A stretch of 64,000 nucleotides of DNA from Symsagittifera roscoffensis (taxonomy: Eukaryota > Xenacoelomorpha > Acoela > Convolutidae), in contig NC_087064.1 of assembly GCF_963678635.1 (NCBI RefSeq), positions 436,001 through 500,000 of the forward strand, read 5' to 3'. The notes under the pieces are model-generated. The model did not search any database. It was given only the letters and a program-made list of their open reading frames with translations, and had not been told where the DNA came from. Of this stretch, positions 46,386 through 57,800 are shown one piece after another. Both the position numbers and the translations under genes were made by a program. The number at the start of each line of letters is the position of its first letter. The first letter of the stretch is position 1.

Positions 46386-48269
46386 TTATTCACCAGTTGT
46401 GGTCTTCACTTTTACCACTCGAACAATTGAGTCATTTCCAGGATAAACTTCTATGATTCGTCCAGTTTTCCATTCTAGCGGTCGTTCATTGTCTTCGGCA
46501 AGTAGGACTAGGTTGCCAACTTTAAATTCTGGGCCATCCGTGAACCATTTTTTTCCGTATTTTTAGCGTTATGAGGTAATCCCTTTTCCAAACTTTCCAG
46601 AAATCCTTGATCATATTCTGTAATAGTCGATATCGTACATTGGTTGAAAGTTGGATGTCAGCAGAAGGAAGAGTTAGCAATGATTCCCCTATCAGAAAAT
46701 GAGCGGGTGTCAGCGGAGTTGGGTCGTTAGGATCACTTGACATTGGATACAATGGTCGTGAGTTTAAGACATTGTAAGAAATTCTTCAAAACTGAGACGT
46801 TGCAGTCCTATAACTTTTCGCATATGTCTCTTCATTCTTTTCACAGCTGCTTCCCAGAGTCCTCCAAAGTGAGGAGCACGAGGAGGGATGTTGACCCATT
46901 CAGTTCCTTGGCTATTGACGAAACTAACAACTGATTTGTCCGTTCCATTTTTTGTCGAGCAGTTCCTTGATTTTGATCAGATCATTTCGAGCCCCGATAA
47001 AAGCGCTTCCATTGTCACTTAAGATCTTCTCAGGTTTGCCACGGCCTGCAGTAAATCGTTTCAATGAAAGGATGCATGCTTCTTTGGTTAGACCAGTAAC
47101 CATTTCCAAATGAATAGCTTTTGTCGCGAGACAAACAAAGACGGCAACATAAATTTTTGAGACCCCTGCTTCCTTAATTTGAAAGGGACAGCAAAATCTA
47201 TTCCACATTGAGCAAATGGTTTTGCGGGTGTTATTCTTTCTGTAGGAAGATCAGCCATGAATTGAGAAGTAGGTTGCTGACTAAATCGGACATATCTCAT
47301 GCATCTTCTAATGAACTGTCGAACTAGATCACGGCCTCCGATTATCCAAATTTCCTCTCTCATTGTGTTCAGTACTAATTGCCCCCCGCCATGAAGAGTA
47401 TCTTCATGAAATTTGCGTAGGGATACTGAATCAGATTTTTTCAAAACGAGTATTGGAAACTTCTTGTCTGTTGGGTAGTTCGATTGTGAAAGTCTGCCTC
47501 CAACTCTTAGTAGATCGTAATCCTTGTCGAAAAACGGACTAAGATTGAGTAGTTTCGATGTTTTACTCAGCTCCCTTTTCACCTTCAGACAATTTAGCTC
47601 TGATTTGAAGTGTATTTCTTGGTCTAAACGAAGAATTAGCATTTTTGCCATGATTCTATTTTTAGGACTAAGACAATCTTCTTCAAGTTGTACATCAGAT
47701 GTCCGCTTAAATCTGAGCCGCTTCCGATAGTTTGTCGATATTCTATGCTTAAGATGTTGAACAAATGATAGTACATAGCATGCGATGCGTACTGTCTTGT
47801 TCCAAGTGTTGTAGTCCTTTAAACGAAAAATTCCATCCGTCATTTCTTCGTTTTGAGCATGATTTGCGAGAACAGTTCGAATTTGTTCACTTTCTGCATT
47901 AGTCTTGGCTTTGACGGTTCGTTTTTCAGGTGCTTCAACTAGAGATGGTAGTAGGTTGGGCCAGTGCCTTTCATCCTTGGTCAGCCAATCTGGTCCATTC
48001 CACCAGAGTGAGGAAGATATTAATGTGTCAGCTAATACACCACGAGAGGCTAAATCAGCTGGATTTACTGCTGTTGGCACGTGTTTCCAATCACTTCTGG
48101 GTAGGGTCTCTTGTATTTGTGAAACTCTGTTTGCAACAAAAGTGTTCCACGTTCTTGGAAGTTGAGCAAGCCATTGCAAGACAATTGTTGAATCAGTCCA
48201 GGCGTGTGAAGTTATCTTGAGATTTGTTTTCCTCAAAATTGAATGAACTGATTTAAGAAGTTTGGTAGC
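46386..48269 (-). pseudogene. BEL/Pao pol, C-terminal part: RNase H end, integrase, DUF5641-like
   Basis: The frame continues from the RT/RNase H part after one TAA at about 48270 (CGAS, stop, ATKLLKSV). It reads AWTDSTIVLQWL and NPADLASRG (RNase H), then the integrase zinc-binding region (HEDTLHGGGQ, RRCMRYVRF) and GIDFAVPF. A shift near 47170 moves to the frame 47208-46924 with ATKAIHLEMVTGLT and ILSDNGSAFIGA, the integrase core Asp residues. An extra A in an A-run near 46946 shifts the frame again to WVNIPPRAPHFGGLWEAAVK (with the catalytic Glu). Further shifts come before LNSRPLYPMSSDPNDPTPLT and before FTDGPEFKVGNLVLLAEDN. The stop is at 46386. All integrase landmarks are present, but at least four frame breaks make it inactive. 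Confidence 0.88.
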
Positions 48270-50130
48270 TTAACTTGCACCGCAGAGCTCTAATTTGGGA
48301 ACAGAGATTGCTTTGACCGGAGCAACCTTTGTTTTGGAGGTCAGTAGATACGCAAAAGTTTTGCCATCATCATTGGTAATTCTTGTATAGATTGCGGCTG
48401 CATATGCTTTTTCGGAAGCATCACAGAATACGTGAAGTTGAACCTCCTTTATTGGATGTGAGCTCATAGATCTTGGTATCTGTAGTTCCAGTAGTTGAGG
48501 CAAAGTTCCGGTGAGCTCATACCAATTTTCCCTGGTTTTCTGATCGACTTCAGAATCCCAATCAAAACCTTGGACCCATAGCTGTTGCATGAGACATTTG
48601 AAATTGATGATGAATGGAGCTAGCGATCCCATCGGATCAAACAATTTTGAAATTGTGGACAGAAGAGTCCTCTTTGTAAGCAGTTTCAGCTCTGATAAGG
48701 CAGTTGAAAAACAAAAGATGTCCTTATTGGGCTTCCAACTGACTCCTAGCGCCTTGATTTGGTATTCGTCAGGAAAAAGTTCCAGCACATCCGATTTTTC
48801 GCGGAGATGTTCTGGCAATCCTTCAATTATTTTAGCTTTGCTTGAAGTCCATTTTCGTAGAGGGAATTCATGAGAGTTCAGCTCTTCGCATAAATCAGAG
48901 ATGAGTCTTTCTGCTTCATGCTTATCATTAGCGCCACCAAGAAAGTCGTCTACATAGAAACAATTTTTGAGACTTTCTTTGATCATTGGGTTCTTAGATT
49001 GATCTGCTATTTCATTGAGGCATCTTGTTGAGTGACAAGCTGACGAAGCTATTCCATATGTAACACGTGTCATCCTGAGATGCTTGATTTCATCCGATTT
49101 ATTTGATCTCCAAAGTATGCGATGGAAATCCTTCGATTTGTCCTCTAGAGCAACTTGTCGGTACATTTTTGCGATATCTGCTGATAAAGCAATTGGGTAG
49201 AACCTGAAGCACATGATTATCGAGTAGAGGTCGTCTTGTACCGTGCGACCAACCATCAAAGTGTCGTTGAGTGATTTTCCGGTTGATGTTGTTGCAGATC
49301 CGTCGAAAACTACACGTAGCTTTGTGGTAGTAGAATCTTCCTTGAAAACGCAGTGATGTGGCAGATAATATACGCTATCAACTGGCTTTTCGATTTCTCC
49401 AGGCGGTATGTACTCCATATGCCCCATATCGAGAAATTCGTCTATGAATGCGGTATAGCGATCTTTTAAATCTGGATTCTGTTCCAGTCGTCGCTCGAAA
49501 TAATTGAATCTGCCTTTTGCTTGTGCTAAACTGTCGCCAAGTTGACTATTGGGCTTGAAAGGCAGCTGCACAGTGAATCGTCCATTTTGTAGTATGGTTG
49601 TTTCCTTAAAGTGAGATTCACATCGATCTTCTTCTGTTGTTGTCTTTTTGAAATCAGGAATTTCTTCTAGTTCCCAAAATTTCCTTGGACTATCGTCAAT
49701 TGACACATGAAATGACTTGAAGAAGGTTCTTGGAGGACCGGGTGTTCTGCCGCTAATCATCCAACTAAATAGAGTGTCACGTGCATAAAGCTTGTCTGTA
49801 AGCTTAATATTTTCGCAGCCAACAATGTCGTTGTAGACATCACAGCCTAGGATTATATCGATTTCCTTTGGTTTATCAAAGTCTGGGTCCGAGAGCTTAA
49901 GACGTGTGATAACCAAACTGTTCGGTATATTCACCCGTTTTTTGGGCAGGTAGCCAGGAAGTTTTTGAAGAGTGAAGGCTTCAATATGTAGAGATTGATT
50001 CTTAGAATCCTTTGTTTCCAGATTGACAGAACCAGATTTCACAGTTTTTGCTCCTCCGCCAACTCGAGTTAGTTGAAGAGTTAATTTCTTGATTGGTAGC
50101 TTGAGTCGGTTAGCACAGCTGGTTGTAACG
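48270..50130 (-). pseudogene. BEL/Pao pol: protease end, reverse transcriptase, RNase H start
   Basis: This is a long open frame on the minus strand (590 codons from the ATG at 50042, frame open slightly upstream). Order: end of the DUF1758-type protease (EIDIILGCDVYNDIVG), a linker, reverse transcriptase with VDSVYYLPHHCVFKED, LRVVFDGSA, LSADIAKMYRQVAL and the catalytic CFYVDDFLGGAND, then the connection (TLLSTISKLFDPMGSLAPFI) and the RNase H start (LHVFCDASEKAYAAAIYTR). The YVDD box is intact. The frame ends at a premature TAA inside RNase H. Upstream, the protease active site reads LLDSES with a stop two codons later, so a full-length product could not be made from this copy. Confidence 0.92.
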
Positions 50131-50480
50131 AAACTTCATTCAGATTCGCTGTCCAGTAAGGCTCGACAATTGTGATAACCGCCATTTGCAGTTTTCACCT
50201 CAATTAGTACAGTTCCCGGTATGGTAGTGGCACCGGTAGTACCCCCGTGACCCGCAAACTTATTTTCAGGTCCCGGTTGCTTGTTTGGGTCTGAAGGGAT
50301 GTGAAGTAACGAGTGATGACCCTTTCGACTGGTTTGGCACGTTGACTTCGACTTGCACTCATGATTTTGGTGTCCAAGGGACAGGCAATTGAAGCATAAT
50401 CGCTTTGATTTGGCTTCTTGTCTTCTATTGGAAATAGACATTTCCTGAAATTTTAAGCATTGATACACGCGGTGATCACC
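50131..50480 (-). pseudogene. BEL/Pao zinc knuckle and protease active-site region
   Basis: Minus-strand CFSGDHRVYQCLKFQEM leads to the Cys/His knuckles LCFNCLSLGHQNHECKSKST and GHHSLLH, the nucleocapsid type of BEL/Pao gag. It then runs to CRALLDSESE and a TGA near 50136. The protease triad should be Asp-Ser-Gly. Here the Gly is Glu, and translation stops right after, while the same frame beyond the stop continues normally (SFVTTSCANRL). Both lesions look like single-base changes. The frame is the same as pol but differs from the upstream gag frame. Confidence 0.85.
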
Positions 50481-50682
50481 ACTGAAGCATGGGGAGATGA
50501 TCGTCTTAAGAGAATTTGTGTGGTATGTCTGTACCTTGTCATCTTTCTTAGAGTTTCCAGGTTGGTCTGAACTTCCTTGATGATTTTTTCTATGAATTGA
50601 ACTGGAGGTTCTTCGTAGCTTCTAGGGCGCGAGATCGTTCCTCCAAGAACTTCTTCATCTGTTTGATTTTTGGCACGTCACT

Positions 50683-51597
50683 TCACGCGCAGGAAAGTTC
50701 CCATTGTCTTCTAGTTTCAGGATCTAATTTCTTGGCCAAAACGTGAACCCAGATCAAATCGCATTGATCAATTTTTAGTCCAAGTCCTGTCAGTGCCATC
50801 GTGTTTTCCGTGTAGGTATTAATCAAGCGACGTATTGCAGCGGATGACTCATGCTTCATTGGAGTGAATTCAAAAATTGCTTCCAATTGAGCGTGTGAGA
50901 TCATCTTGACATCAGCATATCGATCCTTTAGAAGTTCCCTTGCGACTGAGTAGTTCGCGTTTGTAGTAGGCAAGTGGGATAGCAAACGAAACGGTTCATC
51001 CTTGAGGGCACCCTTTAGGTATTGCAGTTTCTGAACATCAGACAGCGATGCATTTGAGTGAACTGCTCCATCAAAGGAATCTAAGAAAGGTAGCCATTGA
51101 TCATACCTTCCGCTAAATGTTGGCGAATTCAGTTTCGGCAACTTCAGGCAAGTATCTTGGTTTCGGCCAGCACCACGTTGGGAAGTGTATTCGTAGGATC
51201 CTGTTCCGCTTGCGCTGTCGTCATCTTTGACCGATTCAGTTGAAAAATTTCCTCGGTCATCTAACATAGTTGTGATCATTTCCATCAAACTATCTAAGTG
51301 AAGGTAGATTTTCTCAGCTTCTTCCAATTCAACTGCAAGTGCATCTTCATCATCGTTTAGAACATTTGAAATTTGCTGATTAAGCTCTTCCAGTTTCGTT
51401 TTCTTTCGTTCGCACATCGTGAGATTGGCCTTGAGAGTTCCAACTTCCTTGTAGGTTAGAGCAGATGCCTCTTTGTTGAAGATTGCTGAGACGGCATTTT
51501 CCGATCGGGTAATGACACCGATGTTAGCACTTCTTGATCGCTTCAAAGCACGAAGAGTGAGCGTCACGTTGCTCATGTCACTAGCAGGTGATGACAT
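50683..51597 (-). CDS. BEL/Pao gag N-terminal region with DUF1759
   Basis: 304 codons from an ATG 62 bp inside the 5' LTR. The first 60 residues are basic (LTLRALKRSRSANIGVITRS) and are followed by a predicted coiled coil (LEELNQQISNVL, LEEAEKIYLHLDSLMEM). DUF1759 runs from LPKLNSPTFSGRYDQWLPFL to IWVHVLAKKLDPETRRQWEL. This is the capsid-forming part of BEL/Pao gag. The frame stops at 50683, before the zinc knuckles, and 200 bp of frame-broken sequence separates the two, so gag is damaged here. The first 250 codons are closely matched by the duplicate at 60036-60789. Confidence 0.9.
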   Translation of the reverse strand: MSSPASDMSNVTLTLRALKRSRSANIGVITRSENAVSAIFNKEASALTYKEVGTLKANLTMCERKKTKLEELNQQISNVLNDDEDALAVELEEAEKIYLHLDSLMEMITTMLDDRGNFSTESVKDDDSASGTGSYEYTSQRGAGRNQDTCLKLPKLNSPTFSGRYDQWLPFLDSFDGAVHSNASLSDVQKLQYLKGALKDEPFRLLSHLPTTNANYSVARELLKDRYADVKMISHAQLEAIFEFTPMKHESSAAIRRLINTYTENTMALTGLGLKIDQCDLIWVHVLAKKLDPETRRQWELSCA

Positions 51598-51639
51598 TTT
51601 TAACTTTCCTCTTTGTTTCTAATCTTTGGTTCGTTCGTT

Positions 51640-51658
51640 AGTCGCGTTGCACCAAAAA
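51640..51658 (-). promoter_or_regulatory. Candidate primer-binding site of BEL/Pao element
   Basis: Immediately inside the 5' LTR the minus strand reads TTTT then TGGTGCAACGCGAC. TGG pairs with the universal tRNA CCA end. I could not assign the tRNA. Confidence 0.4.
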
Positions 51659-51860
51659 TGTTGTGCAGCAGAAGTTGGGAAAGGAAAAATCACCAATCCG
51701 ACTGAATAAAACTGGTGATTCGCAAAGAGTGTAAATTATTTCATGAGTTATAGATAGAAGTCAATTGATTTTTGTTAAATGCAGTTTTAAATAAGTAAAT
51801 CAGTTCAATCGTAGATTTAGTTCAAGTAGAAAGCTGAGATGTCTTTTTTAGGCTTCAACA
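51659..51860 (-). repeat. 5' LTR of BEL/Pao element
   Basis: 202 bp, TGTTG/CAACA ends. It differs from the 3' LTR at about 12 sites but from the LTR at 60851-61053 at only two plus a T-run length change. At both of those sites the 60.9-kb copy agrees with the 3' LTR, so the changes arose in this copy. Confidence 0.93.
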
Positions 51861-54800
51861 TGCACCACTCATCATCACTCTCATGTGAGCCAGTAAAAAC
51901 AGCTCAATAACACGCAGGTTAAATAAGGAAAACTCGCGAGAGCCTTCGGAGGTTTATCGTTGCACGAATGTTCGATTATTCGATTGCACAACTTATCATC
52001 ACTCAAGTGACACAGTAAAAACAACTCAAAAACACGCAGGTCAATTAGTAGCAAATGTTCGCGAGAGCCTTCGGAGGTTTATCGTTGCACGAATGTTCGA
52101 TTATTCGGTTGCGCCACTCATCATCACTGTCAAGTGACACAGAAAAAAAACAACTCAATAACACGCAGGTCAAATAGTAGCAAATGTTCGCGAGAGCCTT
52201 CGGAGGTTTATCGTTGCACGAATGTTCGATTATTCGGTTGCACCACTCATCATCACTCAAGTGACACAGTAAAAACAACTCAATAACACACAGGTCAAAT
52301 AGTAGCGAATGTTCGCGAGAGCCTTCGGAGGTTTATCGTTGCACGAATGTTCGATTATTCGGTTGCACCACTCATCATCACTGTCAAGTGACACAGAAAA
52401 AACAACTCAATAACACGCAGGTCAAATAGTAGCAAATGTTCGCGAGAGCCTTCGGAGGTTTATCGTTGCACGAATGTTCGATTATTCGGTTGAACCACTC
52501 ATCATCACTCAAGTGACACAGTAAAAACAACTCAATAACACACAGGTCAAATAGTAGCGAATGTTCGCGAGAGCCTTCGGAGCTTTATCGTTGCACGAAT
52601 GTTCGATTATTCGGTTGCACCACTCATCATCACTCAAGTGACACAGTAAAAACAACTCAATAACACGCAGGTCAAATAGTAGCGAATGTTCGCGAGAGCC
52701 TTCGGAGGTTTATCGTTGCACGAATGTTCGATTATTCGGTTGCACCACTCATCATCACTCAAGTGACACAGTAAAAACAACTCAATAACACGCAGGTCAA
52801 ATAGTAGCGAATGTTCGCGAGAGCCTTCGGAGGTTTATCGTTGCACGAATGTTCGATTATTCGGTTGCACCACTCATCATCACTGTCAAGTGACACAGAA
52901 AAAACAACTCAATAACACGCAGGTCAAATAGTAGCAAATGTTCGCGAGAGCCTTCGGAGGTTTATCGTTGCACGAATGTTCGATTATTCGGTTGCACCAC
53001 TCATCATCACTCAAGTGACACAGTAAAAACAACTCAATAACACGCAGGTCAAATAGTAGCGAATGTTCGCGATAGCCTTCGGAGGTTTATCGTTGCACGA
53101 ATGTTCGATTATTCGGTTGCACCACTCATCATCACTGTCAAGTGACACAGAAAAAACAACTCAATAACACGCAGGTCAAATAGTAGCAAATGTTCGCGAG
53201 AGCCTTCGGAGGTTTATCGTTGCACGAATGTTCGATTATTCGGTTGCACCACTCATCATCACTCAAGTGACACAGTAAAAACAACTCAATAACACACAGG
53301 TCAAATAGTAGCGAATGTTCGCGAGAGCCTTCGGAGGTTTATCGTTGCACGAATGTTCGATTATTCGGTTGCACCACTCATCATCACTGTCAAGTGACAC
53401 AGAAAAAACAACTCAATAACACGCAGGTCAAATAGTAGCAAATGTTCGCGAGAGCCTTCGGAGGTTTATCGTTGCACGAATGTTCGATTATTCGGTTGCA
53501 CCACTCATCATCACTCAAGTGACACAGTAAAAACAACTCAATAACACACAGGTCAAATAGTAGCGAATGTTCGCGAGAGCCTTCGGAGGTTTATCGTTGC
53601 ACGAATGTTCGATTATTCGGTTGCACCACTCATCATCACTGTCAAGTGACACAGAAAAAACAACTCAATAACACGCAGGTCAAATAGAAGCAAATGTTCG
53701 CGAGAGCCTTCGGAGGTTTATCGTTGCACGAATGTTCGATTATTCGGTTGCACCACTCATCATCACTGTCGAGTGACACAGAAAAAACAACTCAATAACA
53801 CGCAGGTCAAATAGTAGCAAATGTTCGCGAGAGCCTTCGGAGGTTTATCGTTGCACGAATGTTCGATTACTCGGTTGCGCCACTCATCATCACTGTCAAG
53901 TGACACAGAAAAAAAACAACTCAATAACACGCAGGTCAAATAGTAGCAAATGTTCGCGAGAGCCTTCGGAGGTTTATCGTTGCACGAATGTTCGATTATT
54001 CGGTTGCACCACTCATCATCACTGTCAAGTGACACAGAAAAAACAACTCAATAACACGCAGGTCAAATAGTAGCAAATGTTCGCGAGAGCCTTCGGAGGT
54101 TTATCGTTGCACGAATGTTCGATTATTCGGTTGAACCACTCATCATCACTCAAGTGACACAGTAAAAACAACTCAATAACACACAGGTCAAATAGTAGCG
54201 AATGTTCGCGAGAGCCTTCGGAGCTTTATCGTTGCACGAATGTTCGATTATTCGGTTGCACCACTCATCATCACTCAAGTGACACAGTAAAAACAACTCA
54301 ATAACACGCAGGTCAAATAGTAGCGAATGTTCGCGAGAGCCTTCGGAGGTTTATCGTTGCACGAATGTTCGATTATTCGGTTGCACCACTCATCATCACT
54401 CAAGTGACACAGTAAAAACAACTCAATAACACGCAGGTCAAATAGTAGCGAATGTTCGCGAGAGCCTTCGGAGGTTTATCGTTGCACGAATGTTCGATTA
54501 TTCGGTTGCACCACTCATCATCACTGTCAAGTGACACAGAAAAAACAACTCAATAACACGCAGGTCAAATAGTAGCAAATGTTCGCGAGAGCCTTCGGAG
54601 GTTTATCGTTGCACGAATGTTCGATTATTCGGTTGCACCACTCATCATCACTCAAGTGACACAGTAAAAACAACTCAATAACACGCAGGTCAAATAGTAG
54701 CGAATGTTCGCGATAGCCTTCGGAGGTTTATCGTTGCACGAATGTTCGATTATTCGGTTGCACCACTCATCATCACTGTCAAGTGACACAGAAAAAACAA

Positions 54801-57800
54801 CTCAATAACACGCAGGTCAAATAGTAGCAAATGTTCGCGAGAGCCTTCGGAGGTTTATCGTTGCACGAATGTTCGATTATTCGGTTGCACCACTCATCAT
54901 CACTCAAGTGACACAGTAAAAACAACTCAATAACACACAGTTCAAATAGTAGCGAATGTTCGCGAGAGCCTTCGGAGGTTTATCGTTGCACGAATGTTCG
55001 ATTATTCGGTTGCACCACTCATCATCACTGTCAAGTGACACAGAAAAAACAACTCAATAACACGCAGGTCAAATAGTAGCAAATGTTCGCGAGAGCCTTC
55101 GGAGGTTTATCGTTGCACGAATGTTCGATTATTCGGTTGCACCACTCATCATCACTCAAGTGACACAGTAAAAACAACTCAATAACACACAGGTCAAATA
55201 GTAGCGAATGTTCGCGAGAGCCTTCGGAGGTTTATCGTTGCACGAATGTTCGATTATTCGGTTGCACCACTCATCATCACTGTCAAGTGACACAGAAAAA
55301 ACAACTCAATAACACGCAGGTCAAATAGTAGCAAATGTTCGCGAGAGCCTTCGGAGGTTTATCGTTGCACGAATGTTCGATTATTCGGTTGCACCACTCA
55401 TCATCACTGTCGAGTGACACAGAAAAAACAACTCAATAACACGCAGGTCAAATAGTAGCAAATGTTCGCGAGAGCCTTCGGAGGTTTATCGTTGCACGAA
55501 TGTTCGATTACTCGGTTGCGCCACTCATCATCACTGTCAAGTGACACAGAAAAAAAACAACTCAATAACACGCAGGTCAAATAGTAGCAAATGTTCGCGA
55601 GAGCCTTCGGAGGTTTATCGTTGCACGAATGTTCGATTATTCGGTTGCGCCACTCATCATCACTGTCAAGTGACACAGAAAAAACAACTCAATAACACGC
55701 AGGTCAAATAGTAGCAAATGTTCGCGAGAGCCTTCGGAGGTTTATCGTTGCACGAATGTTCGATTATTCGGTTGCACCACTCATCATCACTCAAGTGACA
55801 CAGTAAAAACAACTCAATAACACACAGGTCAAATAGTAGCGAATGTTCGCGAGAGCCTTCGGAGGTTTATCGTTGCACGAATGTTCGATTATTCGGTTGC
55901 ACCACTCATCATCACTGTCAAGTGACACAGAAAAAACAACTCAATAACACGCAGGTCAAATAGTAGCAAATGTTCGCGAGAGCCTTCGGAGGTTTATCGT
56001 TGCACGAATGTTCGATTATTCGGTTGCGCCACTCATCATCACTGTCAAGTGACACAGAAAAAAAACAACTCAATAACACGCAGGTCAAATAGTAGCAAAT
56101 GTTCGCGAGAGCCTTCGGAGGTTTATCGTTGCACGAATGTTCGATTATTCGGTTGCGCCACTCATCATCACTGTCAAGTGACACAGAAAAAACAACTCAA
56201 TAACACGCAGGTCAAATAGTAGCAAATGTTCGCGAGAGCCTTCGGAGGTTTATCGTTGCACGAATGTTCGATTATTCGGTTGCACCACTCATCATCACTC
56301 AAGTGACACAGTAAAAACAACTCAATAACACACAGGTCAAATAGTAGCGAATGTTCGCGAGAGCCTTCGGAGGTTTATCGTTGCACGAATGTTCGATTAT
56401 TCGGTTGCACCACTCATCATCACTGTCAAGTGACACAGAAAAAACAACTCAATAACACGCAGGTCAAATAGTAGCAAATGTTCGCGAGAGCCTTCGGAGG
56501 TTTATCGTTGCACGAATGTTCGATTATTCGGTTGCGCCACTCATCATCACTGTCAAGTGACACAGAAAAAAAACAACTCAATAACACGCAGGTCAAATAG
56601 TAGCAAATGTTCGCGAGAGCCTTCGGAGGTTTATCGTTGCACGAATGTTCGATTATTCGGTTGCGCCACTCATCATCACTGTCAAGTGACACAGAAAAAA
56701 CAACTCAATAACACGCAGGTCAAATAGTAGCAAATGTTCGCGAGAACCTTCGGAGGTTTATCGTTGCACGAATGTTCGATTATTCGGTTGCACCACTCAT
56801 CATCACTCAAGTGACACAGTAAAAACAACTCAATAACACACAGGTCAAATAGTAGCGAATGTTCGCGAGAGCCTTCGGAGGTTTATCGTTGCACGAATGT
56901 TCGATTATTCGGTTGCACCACTCATCATCACTGTCAAGTGACACAGAAAAAAAACAATTCAATAACACGCAGGTCAAATAGTAGCAAATGTTCGCGAGAG
57001 CCTTCGGAGGTTTATCGTTGCACGAATGTTCGATTATTCGGTTGCACCACTCATCATCACTGTCAAGTGACACAGAAAAAACAACTCAATAACACGCAGG
57101 TCAAATAGTAGCAAATGTTCGCGAGAGCCTTCGGAGGTTTATCGTTGCACGAATGTTCGATTATTCGGTTGCGCCACTCATCATCACTGTCAAGTGACAC
57201 AGAAAAAAAACAACTCAATAACACGCAGGTCAAATAGTAGCGAATGTTCGCGAGAGCCTTCGGAGGTTTATCGTTGCACGAATGTTCGATTATTCGGTTG
57301 CACCACTCATCATCACTGTCAAGTGACACAGAAAAAACAACTCAATAACACGCAGGTCAAATAGTAGCAAATGTTCGCGAGAGCCTTCGGAGGTTTATCG
57401 TTGCACGAATGTTCGATTATTCGATTGCACCACTTATCATCACTCAAGTGACACAGTAAAAACAACTCAAAAACACGCAGGTCAATTAGTAGCAAATGTT
57501 CGCGAGAGCCTTCGGAGGTTTATCGTTGCACGAATGTTCGATTATTCGGTTGCGCCACTCATCATCACTGTCAAGTGACACAGAAAAAAAAACAACTCAA
57601 TAACACGCAGGTCAAATAGTAGCAAATGTTCGCGAGAGCCTTCGGAGGTTTATCGTTGCACGAATGTTCGATTATTCGGTTGCACCACTCATCATCACTC
57701 AAGTGACACAGTAAAAACAACTCAATAACACACAGGTCAAATAGTAGCGAATGTTCGCGAGAGCCTTCGGAGGTTTATCGTTGCACGAATGTTCGATTAT

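Larger units (their letters stand above)
44973..51860 (-). mobile_element. BEL/Pao LTR retrotransposon inserted in the satellite
   Basis: LTRs at 44973-45176 and 51659-51860 (about 203 bp, ends TGTTG...CAACA) flank a minus-strand gag-pol with DUF1759, zinc knuckle, DUF1758-type protease, reverse transcriptase, RNase H, integrase and a DUF5641-like C-terminus, all in BEL/Pao order. The 5-bp target duplication TGCAC is present at 44968-44972 and 51861-51865, both inside a satellite monomer. The LTRs differ at about 12 of 200 positions, so the insertion is old, in line with the stops and frameshifts in the frames. The 1.2 kb between pol and the 3' LTR hold an antisense predicted gene on the plus strand. 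Confidence 0.95.

Noticed and set aside
52600-52725. CENP-B-box-like motif in the 125-bp satellite
   Set aside because: The minus strand has TTCGTGCAACGATAAA, which shares only TTCG and one A with the CENP-B box core and lacks the CGGG end.
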